64,000 nucleotides of DNA from Ulva prolifera (Eukaryota; Chlorophyta; Ulvophyceae; Ulvales; Ulvaceae). The notes beneath the pieces are model-generated. The model made no database searches. It was given only the letters and a program-made list of their open reading frames with translations, and was not told the DNA's origin. Position 1 is the first letter of the stretch. Each line of letters opens with the position of its first letter. The translations under genes were made by a program, and so were the position numbers. The stretch is from contig CM041197.1 in the NCBI GenBank assembly GCA_023078555.1, positions 709,501 to 773,500 of the forward strand, read 5' to 3'. This document shows, piece by piece, positions 10,758 through 22,206 of the stretch.

Positions 10758-13529
10758 ATGTGCGTATTGATCTTGTCTGTTTGATCTGAAAATGCTCTGA
10801 TATTGCACATTCAGATGCCGTACCATAGAGTGTGCAGCTCTGGGTGCCCAGTGACAACTGGTCGTTCACTAACAGCAAGCTGGTGGCATGGCCTCTTGTG
10901 CACTCATGAAGCACAGCACCAAGTACATTGCTGTACAAGCCTGAAATCAGGTGGATCTTGTTCTCAGAATTGATGTCCTCATTGTGAGATCTCAGTCTAT
11001 GTGTGATCTCTCAAACACCAGAAACAGCACATCAACTGTTGATCACACGTTCAGAATGTCTGAAGAAAGAAAGTCAATGTCATGCCTGAACTTTTCCAAC
11101 TCACGCGCCAGAGAGCGTGGCAGTGCCTTTAGTTTTTAGCAGTAATGCCTGCCTGGTTGTGTCTTTGCTTGTGTCTCCTGACAGGGCGAGGCCCAGATGC
11201 CTGACCCAAATTTCAGGGATGCCTCTGATATCTATTATTAATGAGAAGCCAATTCCTGTGAGTGCATTTGGAGGACTTGTGCACAGCTGATACCCCTGGC
11301 TTAGATACACCTTGTGCTCCTCACAGTCTTTTTGCTTGTGCAATTCTGAAGGATGCTGTGTCTCTTCCCTAATTCCACCTCCAGTATGAGCTGTGCTATG
11401 CCTTGCCTTCCACGTATGACGTGGCTGAAGTGTAGATGTTTATGCTGACATGTTAGCTGCAGTACCTGCGGCCATTACATCACTTTGCTGTGTCATGTTT
11501 TTGGAGGGATGTGGGTTCCCCCAACAACAGAATCTGGGACAGCACATGGTATGCATGTCCTGGGGTGCATGCATGCAAGTTAACAAAAAACAAATTTGTG
11601 CACAATGCATGCATACCTGGTAAGCAGCCTGCTGGTCATGCCTGAAGTTGTGAATAGTAGGGCTGTCTTGTACACAACAGGCAGGGACAGCATGGATGGC
11701 TTGGCTTAATGCCAGAGACTTGTGTTCTGTTTCTGTGATGATCACTTGTTTCAAGGCCAAGAGTAGTCTTGTCAGTCCACTGAACTATCCGCAGAGATCC
11801 AATGGTTCTTACAAGATCTCAGATCATTGCATGGCAGAGCACCAAGCAGCTACTAAGCATTGCATCCAAAAACTGATCCAAGATAGTACACACCAGAACA
11901 GTCACAGACACATATGCATGCAAGCATTGCTGAGTGGTGATGTGTACAAACAGCTGATGGGATCACACCTGTGCACATGCCCTGTCACAGCTTGTCCACA
12001 AGAAAGCATGCTTCTCCACAAAGAGTATGCTTCACCACAAACACCTCAAGCGGGCTGCGGTGCTGCACCAGGCATCCCTTGCACCAACCCCGGACTCGCA
12101 CATGCAGGATCTACGCCGCAGCTGCAGTTGGCCTGATGGTCGCGGGCGCCGCCATGGCCCCGGAGCAGGCCTCCGCCGCCATCTCCACCGGTACCACCAC
12201 CTCCCGCACCCTCCTCAACAAGGACGGCACCGACGGCAACGAGGGTGACGAGGGCGACGAGGGCAACGAGGGCCTCGACGGCTTCACCCGCCCCAGCCTG
12301 GACGACGGCAATGAGGGTGACGAGGGTGACGAAGGCAACGAGGGCGACGAAGGCGACGAGGGCGATGAGGGTGGTGCCCCCGACAAGGACGGTGATGAGG
12401 GTGATGAGGGTGACGAAGGCGATGAGGGTGACGAGGGCGACGAGGGTGATGAGGGTGGCTCCAGCGGCGGCTCCTCCGGATCCACCAGGTCCTCCGTGAC
12501 CTGCACATCCCAGGCCAATGCAGCCACCTTCTCTGCCATGGAGAACGCCCACGCGACCGCCGTGGCTGAGGTGTTCACCGAGTTCTGCCGCCCCGACTTT
12601 GAGGGTGTGATCGAGCGCGCCGTTGACTTCGCCGAGGCTTCCGGGTTCGCGATCGCCGAGGCTATGGCCCAGACCCAGGCGCAGTGCGTGTCCTCCGGCA
12701 ATGCCTTTGGTTGCGCCTCCGCTGTCGCAACCGCTGAGGCGTGGGCTGAGGCCAGCGCCGAGGCACACTCGACCGCCGTCGCGGCCTCTGCAGAGGAGTG
12801 CGAGTGCCTGGTTGACGCCGCCGCGCTGTCCGTCGGTACCGCGTCTTCCTTCGTGGAGCTCATCGCCGATGCGTTTGCCCGCGCTGAAGTGACTGCCTGC
12901 GTCGAGGGTAACGCCGAGTCGTTCGCGGTCGCCTTCGCCTGGTGCTCTGCCCGCGCCTACGCTGTCGTCTTCACCAAGGTGCGTCCTGCTCCGCTGTCTC
13001 CGGAGCTGCAGCGTTGTTTTTTTCGTTGCACTGTGCTGTTCATGTGATTCCGTGCCAACAAAATACCTCTGTGCTATGCATGTGCTGTCCACTCCCCTGG
13101 CTGATGGGTCCACTGCTATGCATGTGCTGTCCACTCCCCTGGCTGATGGGTCCACAGGGGTAGGCGATGCCGAGCCGGTCGCTTCCTTTGTTTACCAGGG
13201 CGTTCGCTTCAAAACCAGGTCCTGAACAGAATTTTGTAGAGCCGGTGGTGCAGCTGCGAACAGAAGATGTGAACTGCACTCGTGTCTGTACCGGCTCATT
13301 CTTTGAGGTTCCCTCACAGAAATTCCATTGAGAAAGCCGCTGACGGCTCCGTGCGTGGGTGCAGGCCATCGCTGCAGCTCTCATTGAGGGCGACTGCTTC
13401 TCCACCACTGTCACCACCGCCATCACCGCCGTCACCGGCGCCGACTTCGAGGTCATTGAGGGCTGCGAGCGCGGCGACTTCGCATCTGGCGATGCCTCCG
13501 GCTCCACTGGCGGCTCCACCGCCGAGGGC
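10758..13529 (+). CDS. Secreted acidic (Glu-Gly-Asp)n repeat, Ala/Cys-rich protein
   Basis: The proposed exons are 10,758-10,759, 12,108-12,978 and 13,365-13,529, with a possible unresolved 3' exon. The central exon first encodes a hydrophobic stretch ending MAPEQASA|A, a good signal peptide with cleavage after ASA. About 30 Asp/Asn-Glu-Gly triplets follow in three blocks, then a Gly/Ser linker, then about 200 residues rich in Ala with spaced cysteines. The AAG|GCC junction to the third exon (AIAAALIEGDC) is in phase. The central exon starts in phase 2, and the only upstream partner I find after the TATA box is AT|GTGCGT, which would put the intron within the start codon. An alternative start is ATG 11,977, read straight through. 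The role is unknown; a cell-wall or cation-binding extracellular protein is a guess. After 13,529 the frame could continue through GTACGC or splice to an exon starting near 13,632. Confidence 0.6.
13072..13155. repeat. 42-bp tandem duplication in an intron
   Basis: A 42-base unit beginning tgctatgcatgtgctgtcca is present twice head to tail, almost identical, inside intron 2 of the acidic-repeat gene. Confidence 0.85.
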
Positions 13530-15606
13530 GTACGCCCCTGTCCCTCACTTGCCATTACTAGGGCTGTGTCTCTCTGCCACACCCTGTCAATCGGCAGGAT
13601 GTCCGTATCTCTGTCATGCAGCGTACGTGCAGAAAGACTCTGTGATTGCGAGTGCAGACCCGGCCGCTGTGCTCTGGCAGCTAGAGAAGTTGCGATGGAT
13701 GAGAAAACTTTGCAGACTCTGGCAGTGTGTCCAGTCCATGAATGCAGAGCCTCAACCAACCAATGTACATTCCAAATCATACCATATGCTCAGCAGAACA
13801 GCAATAGTGTTTATGCTTCACAACAGATGATGTGCCCTTGACCTGCTCTGGGCGCATGTGCAGCAGACCAACGAGGACAGCCACTAAGGTGCCTCGGGCT
13901 CCTGGAGCCAGTGGAGATCTGGCGTGCACAGCAGTGGACCCATCGCGAATGGATGACGGAGGATCCGGCGCGGCGATGCGGAAATCCACCCAGAGACGTT
14001 GCACATGTGGCCAGTATGCCAGGCACATTTTGTGGAACTAGTACTGACGCTGTACTTGAACAGCATTTGATAGTATATTGTTGTAGAGCCTGGCTGTTGG
14101 CCATGGCCGCTTCAGCTGATTGCAGCCACGATTTGGCCCGTTTGTAAGCATTTGATTCCTTGCATCTGACTGTACATTTCAGCCAGAGATGCTGTTGCAT
14201 GGTACACCAGTCTGTGACCTGTGCATTCTAGACAGCCGGTGCTTGCTGTAGGTACATCAGTGAATGTCACCAGCATTGTGCAGAGTTTGCAACCGACTTG
14301 ATAAGCTCCTTGGACAGCTGTGATTCTTGAAACGCCCTGAAGAGGGCTTCTGTATATTGTATATTATGTGCTACGGATTGTCCACAGTGAAAGGTTCAAG
14401 GTTCACAACCTCCAGCACCCGGTACATTTACCCCCGTGGTCTGTATGAAGCTATCTGCTGCAGGCCGGGGTATTGACAGAAACATGGTAGGACTCATGTC
14501 ACATCATGCCTTGTCCTGTGCTGCAGAGGTAGTCACATCATGCCTTGTCCTGTGCTGCAGAGCACCATGCAAGGCAATGTACAGCTCCACCTGCCAACAG
14601 CACTGGCAAAAAGCACCGTTCGATGCTCAGCTTAATACAGCATTGCCACCTGGCAACGCCATGAGTGCACAAGTAGCCCTAGCACCGTGCTGGTGACCCC
14701 GGGGTGGGACGCGAGCAACACAGATTATCAAGGTTGCAGAATACTTGAAACAGGTGCAGACAAGCACACCAAATAAAAATTATTCCATCGTTGATATCAT
14801 TGCGCTCAGAAGGATGGGCATATCTACAGTCAGTAGGGCTGCACAGGAGATGCAGCGGCTGCAGAACACACATCCGCACACAGTGCCTATGCTGTTAAGC
14901 TGGATCATGACGGTCATTGACCAATCATATGAAAGCTATTACCTGCTGGATTTGCGCTGGGCGTAGCTGGCATACTCCTCGCTAGCATTCGCTCCGGACA
15001 TGTTGTACACGTAGGTTAATTACATGGGTAGCTAGAAAAGGTGCTGCGGAAGGCGCCTGCAAGGCTCGTAGAGATTTCAAGACACCTTGCGTGCTTGCGT
15101 CGCGAGGGTGATACACTGCGGCACCTGAGCTTACGATAATGATTCATGGCAGGCGATGGAAAGCAACAGGATCGGATACTTAGCTTTTGATTGGTCTGCG
15201 TGACGTGAGTTTCGCAAGGCATGCGATTCACTGCGGTGCAATGGCCTTTTCAGGATATCCAGGCTCGAGCAGATTGTACGTTTGTAGAAACGTTTGCTGG
15301 TTCGCGACAGCGAGATATGCATGAGTGTGGCGATCACAATGTCTCCACGGCCCCACTGCCCTCAGCAGATCTGAAGGAATGAAACATTCCATTGCGACGA
15401 CCACGAAAGTATGCATATTGTTTTCGTGCTCCTTTCCTGCAGAACTAGCTAAACACAGCATTTTAAAACCAAACGACCTCGTCGCAAGCGTACAATTGGC
15501 TGCGATCGCGTCTTGCGGGGCCTGATCTGACCTCGATAACACAGATGTTATTCGATTAGTTGACCTTGCTAGTCTGTACGCGGTGGTTTAATTGTGATTC
15601 CGGGCC
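13530..15606. other. 3' region of the acidic gene, then no gene supported
   Basis: A possible last exon of the acidic gene lies at about 13,632-13,830 (frame KDSVIASADPAAVLW). TTTGTAAGC near 14,141 could be a TGTAA poly(A) signal. A 31-base string beginning gtcacatcatgccttgtcct is duplicated with 34-base spacing at 14,498-14,562. Nothing else is recognisable. Confidence 0.4.
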
Positions 15607-15856
15607 ATGTCGCTCGAGCTGTGGGGATCGCTATGCGCTGTCGCCAATCCCGCCGATGAACGAGCCACTCCCATCGACAGCATCTCATATGTAGGCAATG
15701 CTATAGGCAAGTTAGGTGATGGCTGGTCTGAAGCCCAACAGATGACGCACGGTTCAGCAAGTGAGGCGACTGTGCCCATCCTTATCCCGGGACCCGAGCT
15801 CACCTGGACCGAACACGGCCTCGGCCTCGCGCTCAAGCTTCAAGCTCAGAGCTATG
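15607..15856 (+). CDS. Candidate first exon of the beta-helix gene
   Basis: This reads from an ATG for 83 codons (start MSLELWGSLCAVANP) and ends at a good donor, TATG|GTGAGG, in phase 1. It lies just before the beta-helix exons on the same strand. It does not join in frame directly to the exon at 16,273, so a middle exon is needed. One candidate is about 15,943-16,102, whose frame includes LPPAVFEAIL, faintly F-box-like. No clear domain is visible in the first exon itself. Confidence 0.3.
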
Positions 15857-16272
15857 GTGAGGTGTGGGCCTGTCATGACTGCTCAAGTAGGGCTGCTTGC
15901 AAATTCGAGCCCGCCCGTTTCCGATACAGTTACCATACAGGCATCTCAGCGACGCCAGCTCCCTTGCCACCCGCTGTATTTGAGGCAATTCTCTTCAGTT
16001 GGAATGTTGCATCTCGATCGCTGAACTGTCGTTCTCTTTCCGCGGGAGTTAACGTCAAAGCCAACGAAGATCAGCGCAATGCATCCGGGACCATGGCGAG
16101 ACGTGCGTGCACGTCGTGTACATATGTTGATGTGGGGCATCAATTGGGACTCATTGTCTGTCAGGGCAGCTGGGCCTGCTCAGCTCGAAACCATGCTCCA
16201 CGTCCTGAAATATGCAGTCTCACCTAGCTGGTGTGTCAGATCAGGTCATCTTGGGGGCATGTATGCATGCAG

Positions 16273-19117
16273 ACTCTGGCGGACAGTTGCACGCTGGAGT
16301 CGTTCCTGGCACGCTGCTCGGGCTGCAGTGCAGACATCGACGCACAAGGCCTCCTCCTCAGGCCATCCCTCCTGCCCCTCCCTCCCGGGGCATCCGCTGC
16401 CCCGCGCAGGCCGGCGCCCGCGCAGGCCGGCGACCCGGAAGCGGCGCCTGATGCTCCGGCACCCGCGGAGGCCGGCGTCTTGCCAGCGGCATCCAAGCCA
16501 ACAGCGCCCGCGCAGGCCGGCAAGCCGCGAGCGGCGCCCGAGCCGCCGGCGCCGCTGCTGGTGTGGCGGGCGACCCCAGACGGCTGCAGCGTCAAGGGCG
16601 GCACGGTGCGTGTCGGGGATGGGGCTGTTCTGCTGCTGGACGGCAAGGGCGCGTCGTTTGAGGGCACCACGTTCTCAGGTCCGCCTGCTGCTGCCGCCTG
16701 CCTCGCCCAGGTGCCTGTGCCTGGCTCTTTCCCGGCTGCCTCCCCCTAAAAGTAACAGCGCTGTTATTTTGCTACAACTCCATCTAACAGTTGGACTACT
16801 TGCTACCGCTCACGTTGTTAATGGGACAGACCAGATGCGCTGTGGCTTTTACACATGGCGCCATGTATACGTAGCCACCGTAGCCACCATGTATAACTCG
16901 TAGCCACTCGTAGCCATGTGTACGTGCTGTTTGAAACCTGCTCTATAAGGCGAGCCGCCAACAGCCTCTCCCAACATTGCTGAACTCCCCGTCGCAACGA
17001 CTGATTGTACGTCAGAATGCATGACATCTCAACATGGATCCACCTGCAGCCGTGGGTCAAAGCACCTGCACCTACCCTGTGCAGGTGGCTCGCTCATCTG
17101 TGCCGGGGCAGACTTCTCCGCCACCTTCCACGGCTGCACCTTCGACAACTGCACCCTGCACGCTGTGCACGGCGCGGCCGTCACAGCGCACAGCACGACG
17201 TTCACCGCACCAACTCCAACGCCAACCACCAAAACACCAGGGGACGCCGCCGCCACCCCCTCCACCGGCAGCGCTGCCACCTGCCAGCGATCTGCCGCTC
17301 AGCCGACGGAGGATCATGCCACGGCGCCGCCTGCAGAGTCCCTCGCGCCCGGCCACGTCCACCGCACGCAGCATGCCGTCGTTGTGGACGGCGCCGGAGC
17401 CAAGGTAGACCTCAAGGATGCGACCATCACAGGCGCCATGCTCGTCTCACACGGCGCAGCCGCGATGCTATCTGGCTGCCGGCTGGACATGCGCATGCAT
17501 GCCGCCGCTGCGCGCACGCATGCCGCCGCTGCGGTGTGGGTCGTGTCTGGGACCCTCACCGCGAATGCATGTGAGGTGACGGGTGCGCGTGTTCGATCAG
17601 GCGAGCTGCCCCCGCCTGTGTCCGGAGAGGGGACCGGGGCGGGCCAGGCGCAGGCAAGCGTGGGGTATGTGTGCGAAGGGGGGCTGCTGGAGGTGAAGAA
17701 CGGCAGGGTGCACTTGTGTGGGGTTGGTGTTCAGATAGTGGCTACCAGCGGCAATGGGCAGTGCGGGGCTGTGAAGTTGAAGGGGGTGGAGTTTGATGCG
17801 TGTGAGACCGCGGTCGTGGTGGAGAAGGGCTGTTGCCTCGAATCACAGGGGTGCCTGGTGTGTGGTGACTCCCTCGATGCTGCCGCAGCAGACTCGGGCA
17901 CTGACGGCCCAGCTGCGGCAGCGGCGCCGTCGGCGCCGCAGCGCCGGCCCCAGCAGCGCGGTGTTGTGCTGGCGGCGGCGAAGAGCGCGGTGCTGCGAGA
18001 GTGTGACTTCCAGGGGAATGATGTTGACGTGGACGTGACCGCTGCAGTGGCAGAGGGAGTCAAGGTGAAGCATTGCACATTTTCAGGGACCAGAAAGGGC
18101 GGCTCGTGCGTTCTCGTGACCGGCCGAGCGGTTGTCGAGGATTCTTCCTTCTCGAACGCCGGTTGCGGGGTGACGGTGAGCGCAAAGGAGGTGTGTGCTC
18201 TGCAGCGGTGTGAGTTTGGGCCATGCATGGACATGGGAGTGTGGGCCAGGATCGCCTCTCGAGTGGACGTGCGGGACAGCAAGTTCCACGGCTGCGAAGT
18301 TGGGATGAAGGCCGGTGCAAAGTCGAAGCTTGAGGTGACGAAGTGCACTTTTTCTGCGACTGCAGTCGGGATAGACGCAAGTGGTGGGGGCTTCAAGGTC
18401 ACCGGCACGTGCGTTGACGGGAGCTGCAGCACCGCCGTCGTGAGGTTGTCTGGAGCCGGCGACAAGTGCGCGAGCGCGTGCCTACAGGTGTGCGAGTTTA
18501 CACAGAGCGGGAAGGCGGTGTGGGTGAGGGGTCACAACATGAAGGCCTCAGTCACCGAGTCCCAGTTCCGCTCGTGTGGGATCGGCGTCCACGCGGAAGG
18601 CGCGACGAACACGGCAGTTGGGCAGTGTACGATGAGTACATGCAACCGTGGCGTAGTCATCGGCCAGTTGCCGGAGGAGATGGGAGGCAGGTGTGACGTA
18701 TGTGGGCTGGGGGGGCGCAAGGGGAAGGCATGCGCATGGCGCGCGCTGAGTCTAGCCGGGGGCCGCTTCGTCACGGGGGCGCGGTGCCCACACCAGGGTG
18801 CTCTGACGTACGCTAGGGTCGAGGACGCCACCATCGACGACTCGACGCAGGAGGGTGTCTATGTGACTGCGTACGGGTGCGGGAATGTCACCGGGTGTTT
18901 TGACTACTGTGGCGTAGGGGTGAAGGAGGTGTTCATTGGTGGGAGGAGCAAGTTTTTTGCCCATGCGATGGCATGCGGGTCTGACGGCGCGGTGTTTGGT
19001 GCAAAGGCGTACCGCCTGCTCGGGCCGGAAGCTGGTTTTGAGATGGTGGAGGAGCGCATCTCAGGGGTGACCATGCTCGAGCCGATGATGCGGCAGGAGC
19101 CGGAGAACTTTATGTGA
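16273..19117 (+). CDS. Right-handed (parallel) beta-helix repeat protein
   Basis: The exons are 16,273-16,678 and 17,085-19,117; the junction TTC TCA G|GT GGC is exactly in frame. The first exon carries a Pro/Ala linker made of a repeated PAQAG-type unit and then the first helix rungs (GGTVRVGDGAVLLLDGKG, ASFEGTTFSG). The long exon holds many rungs of about 20-24 residues with the pattern C/S-x-F-x-x-C-x-x-G-V/I-x-V-x-x-G-A/S (for example CTFDNCTLHAVHGAAVTAHS, DSKFHGCEVGMKAGAKS, SQFRSCGIGVHAEG). These are interrupted by a Thr/Pro/Ala-rich loop and a short cysteine cluster (CDVCGLGGRKGKAC). This is the fold of pectate-lyase-like and FBXO11-type proteins. I see no catalytic signature, so the activity is unknown. 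It ends at TGA 19,115-19,117; the true start lies upstream, possibly at 15,607. There is no visible membrane segment. Confidence 0.75.
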
Positions 19118-19727
19118 ATCTCGTGAGTCGGTCATCTTTGAGCGTTGTGGTCCACATGCTTGTGCTATGAATTCGACTTTCGTGTTTCTGAAGGTGCTAC
19201 CCGGGCCTGGTCGCCCCAGCAGGCCCCGCCGCTGCTTCAGCAACTTTGGAGATAAGACTCTTGTGTGGACGTAAGTTAACTCAGTATCTCAAGCCAAGTG
19301 CTTTCACACACGACAGCACCTCTAGTATTGTCAAGCATCTCTTGGGGAGCACTGCTGTCTGCCCGGTCACATTATTCTGAACAATCATGTGTAGCAAGTG
19401 TAGCTGTGTAGCGGTCAGTTGGTATCGAGCTTAAAGTAGTCTCCATGACCTGTAGAGATTCGTGTCAATGAACGTGGCCGTGCACATTTGCTCCACGGCA
19501 TGTTGAAGGTACCGGTAAAATGCACCACAGGCATGCATGGCCAGATCCGTATGCGTCGCACTTGACGCTGGAGCTGCTATCTGTGTCTCCGGGATTCAAA
19601 GTGTTTCGGGGCCGCTGCTACGGGAACTTCTTGGTTCTCCTACGAAGGCAGGTGAATGTGGCTTGGGAGTGTTGTGTTCTATTCCAGCTACCCATTGTCG
19701 ACCCTCCGCCGCCGTGGTGATTGCGGA
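19118..19727. other. Intergenic, no gene supported
   Basis: This is the stretch between the beta-helix stop and the target duplication of the TIR element. It contains only short frames without domains. Confidence 0.5.
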
Positions 19728-19733
19728 AGCGGC

Positions 19734-19865
19734 TAGGGGGGTCGGCACTCAGGCCTCATGCACGTCCAATTGAACCGCGAGCAGCTCAGAACGCTCGAGA
19801 CATCGCTGGGAACGTCTATAGACTCACAATAACCTTCTGAATGCTGCTGTATCTTTTGTTAAACT
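19734..19865 (+). repeat. Left terminal inverted repeat
   Basis: This is the outer arm beginning TAGGGGGGTCGG. It pairs with about 21,868-21,999 on the opposite strand. The first 50 or so bases are nearly identical between the arms. Confidence 0.85.
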
Positions 19866-20768
19866 CGCTGGGCGAAATGGACCTTTGGCCCGAAATCCGT
19901 GTGCATGGCTGGGCAAAAAGCCCCATTGTGCCCAGCGAGCGCGAGAACGCGCCCAGCGGGACCGGAAGCATGGCCAATGGCCTCAGAACACCCTTATATG
20001 CCTGTAATGCATCCTGATGCGTTATAAATGGTCTATGTGTTGCTGCGGGCGGTACTAGTGTCGTGGCCTAGCTATGTAACTGAGCCATGCTCGTTGCTAG
20101 CATTGCTCGAGCCAGCGCAGCTGCGCGCAAATGCACTCACGCTGCGTGCATCCGTCTGCACATGCATGCATGCGCGACTGTGCGCTCAGCCGTGCCATCA
20201 GCCCTGAGGCACGCTTGTCTCTGCACTGCTTGATGTAGTTGCAGTGCTCATAAGCCTTCTCATCCTTGAGGAAGCTCGGCCGATTGGGGCTGAGAACGAA
20301 ATTAAAATACTATCAATTACATCGGGATGAACGGCCTCTATGTTGTGACGTGCCGAGCTGACAGTGAAGAATAGGCAGTGCTCTGTGTTATGAGCATGTA
20401 AGGAGAAGCAAAGGCGTCGGTGCGGTGCGGTGTTGAAAGGGAGTGTAAGATGGTGCATTTAAAGTAATAAAGATATCAAGATACAGAATTCAAGTTCAAG
20501 TCAAGCAGTACCAAGTCAAGATCAAGCAAGACTGGCGTTCTCATAGGTACTTTAGGGCATTGTATTAGCACTTAAGACTGCATCAATTCGCATGGTGACA
20601 GTTAGTTCAGCTTACTCCCTATTACTTGAACTCATAAGCTTGTGTTGTCTAGGCCACTCACATGCCTAGCTGCCTTGGAACCATCCTGGTTCAGGGCCTT
20701 TGTAAGATCATGACACTAGTACATGCTCTGCCATGTTTGCTTCCCTTGGACACCATCGACCGCGTCGT

Positions 20769-20788
20769 TAGGAGCTATATAGCTCCTA
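20769..20788. repeat. Perfect 20-base palindrome
   Basis: TAGGAGCTATATAGCTCCTA is its own reverse complement and lies close to the midpoint of the TIR element. Confidence 0.9.
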
Positions 20789-21867
20789 TAATATATTACG
20801 CACAGAATAATTACCGGAGATAGTTGAACATGGCTTTCCGGGTCTGGCGAGACTGTTGCTTGCCCGATGTGGCTGGGGGGCAGCTTGGCTGCTGCAATTT
20901 GTACTCCACAGCGCTGGGCGTTGTCAACAGTTGATCACAACAGAGCCAAGCACAGGTTCTACAGCACATCAGATTGCCATGTCCTGATAGCATGTGTGAT
21001 ACTTGTCCTTCCATCCAGCGTATTTGTGATGACCTGGTTGCATACATGTGTGACTCTGTACCACTGGAAATCAGTGTATCGCCTTCGTCAACAGATCAGG
21101 CATCAGGACCAGATCAGGACCATGGCAGAGTCTTAAGGACCATGGCAGACTGTCTCTGGTAACACTGTGCGTGGATCTACTGCATGATGGTGTGGATTCA
21201 GGCGAACAATGACGTGCCTACGCAAGCCTTCCATTCTGTAGAATGGTGTTTGCTTGCAGACCATGCTGATGATAGGCATGTACATTTCAAATTTGTATTC
21301 TGATCGCTTTTGAAGAACATGTCTGGTCGGTGGTGCTGCTGTCCCTTCGATCTTAAGGTGCAAAGGTGCACTGCTATGCAGTGTAGCATGCTACACTGAC
21401 TGACCCGAAGGTTCACTCAGTACCGTATGGGCAGGCACCAAAGCGTGGGTAGTCTCACAACAATGCCATCTTAAGATGAAGTTCACAACACTGGAGCTGC
21501 TGCGATGTTTTGAGTATCTCTGCAAGGAGCACGTCGCCCACCTGCTCTTTGATCACCACACAAGACAGCTGCATATGTGCCAATAGTCCGGTAAGCTAGT
21601 CGAAATCATGGTAATCGATGGGATGTTTCCCGGTAGTATGGACGCCCGCCATGACGCTGGTCGGACGCGATCACCGCACGGTGACACAAGTCGAGGTGGC
21701 AGCCAGTTGAACATCAGGGCAACATATTATGGTGTTTTTCGAGTGCTCTCTGCCCACTGAGCACGATGGGCATACGCTGGGCACCGTTTGAGGCCATCTG
21801 AGGCGTCGCTGGGCAAAACGGGCTTTTTGGTCCAAAAATCCCGGTTTCGCTGGGCGTTTTCACCTGT

Positions 21868-21999
21868 TTCGCCCACACTACATACAATCGATTCAGAAGG
21901 TTATTGCGAGTCTATAGGACTTTTCCTTGTGTTCTGGAGCGCTCTGAGGTGCTCGCGGTTCAATTGGACGTGCATGAGGCCTGAGTGCCGACCCCCCTA
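21868..21999 (-). repeat. Right terminal inverted repeat
   Basis: This arm mirrors the left arm and ends CCGACCCCCCTA on the plus strand, next to the AGCGGC target duplication. Confidence 0.85.
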
Positions 22000-22180
22000 A
22001 GCGGCTGCAGGCCTAAAAGCACTTATGCTGGTGCTCCTGTGCAGCAGTCAACAGAAGATTTCATTGCACTCCACATATGTTTATAAAACACATGTGGCAT
22101 TTCATGTGACAGTCCTGATATCCCACAATGCACGTATGCATTACCCGCACATGATGTTGAGGCGGGCAAGGAAGTTAAAA

Positions 22181-22206
22181 GAAGAAGAAGAAGAAGAAGA
22201 AGAAAA
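22181..22206 (+). repeat. (GAA)n microsatellite
   Basis: Eight GAA units form a simple repeat just beyond the TIR element. Confidence 0.9.

Larger units (their letters stand above)
19734..21999. mobile_element. Non-autonomous DNA element with long terminal inverted repeats
   Basis: The left end TAGGGGGGTCGGCACTCAGG matches the reverse complement of the right end, and the match runs on for roughly 130 bases with some mismatches, including CAATAACCTTCTGAAT. The element is flanked by AGCGGC on both sides (19,728-19,733 and 22,000-22,005), a 6-bp target duplication, or 7 bp if the T is shared. Subterminal GCTGGGC/GCCCAGC motifs recur in both orientations near both ends, a pattern typical of transposase-binding sites. 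No transposase reading frame is visible in the 2,266 bp, so it would need an enzyme supplied elsewhere. A perfect 20-base palindrome lies near the middle (20,769). I cannot assign the superfamily; the TSD length does not match hAT (8 bp). Confidence 0.85.

Noticed and set aside
12046..13155. 369-codon minus-strand frame opposite the acidic-repeat gene
   Set aside because: It is the complement of GAC/GAG/GGC-rich codons. The plus strand has a signal peptide, in-phase introns and meaningful composition.
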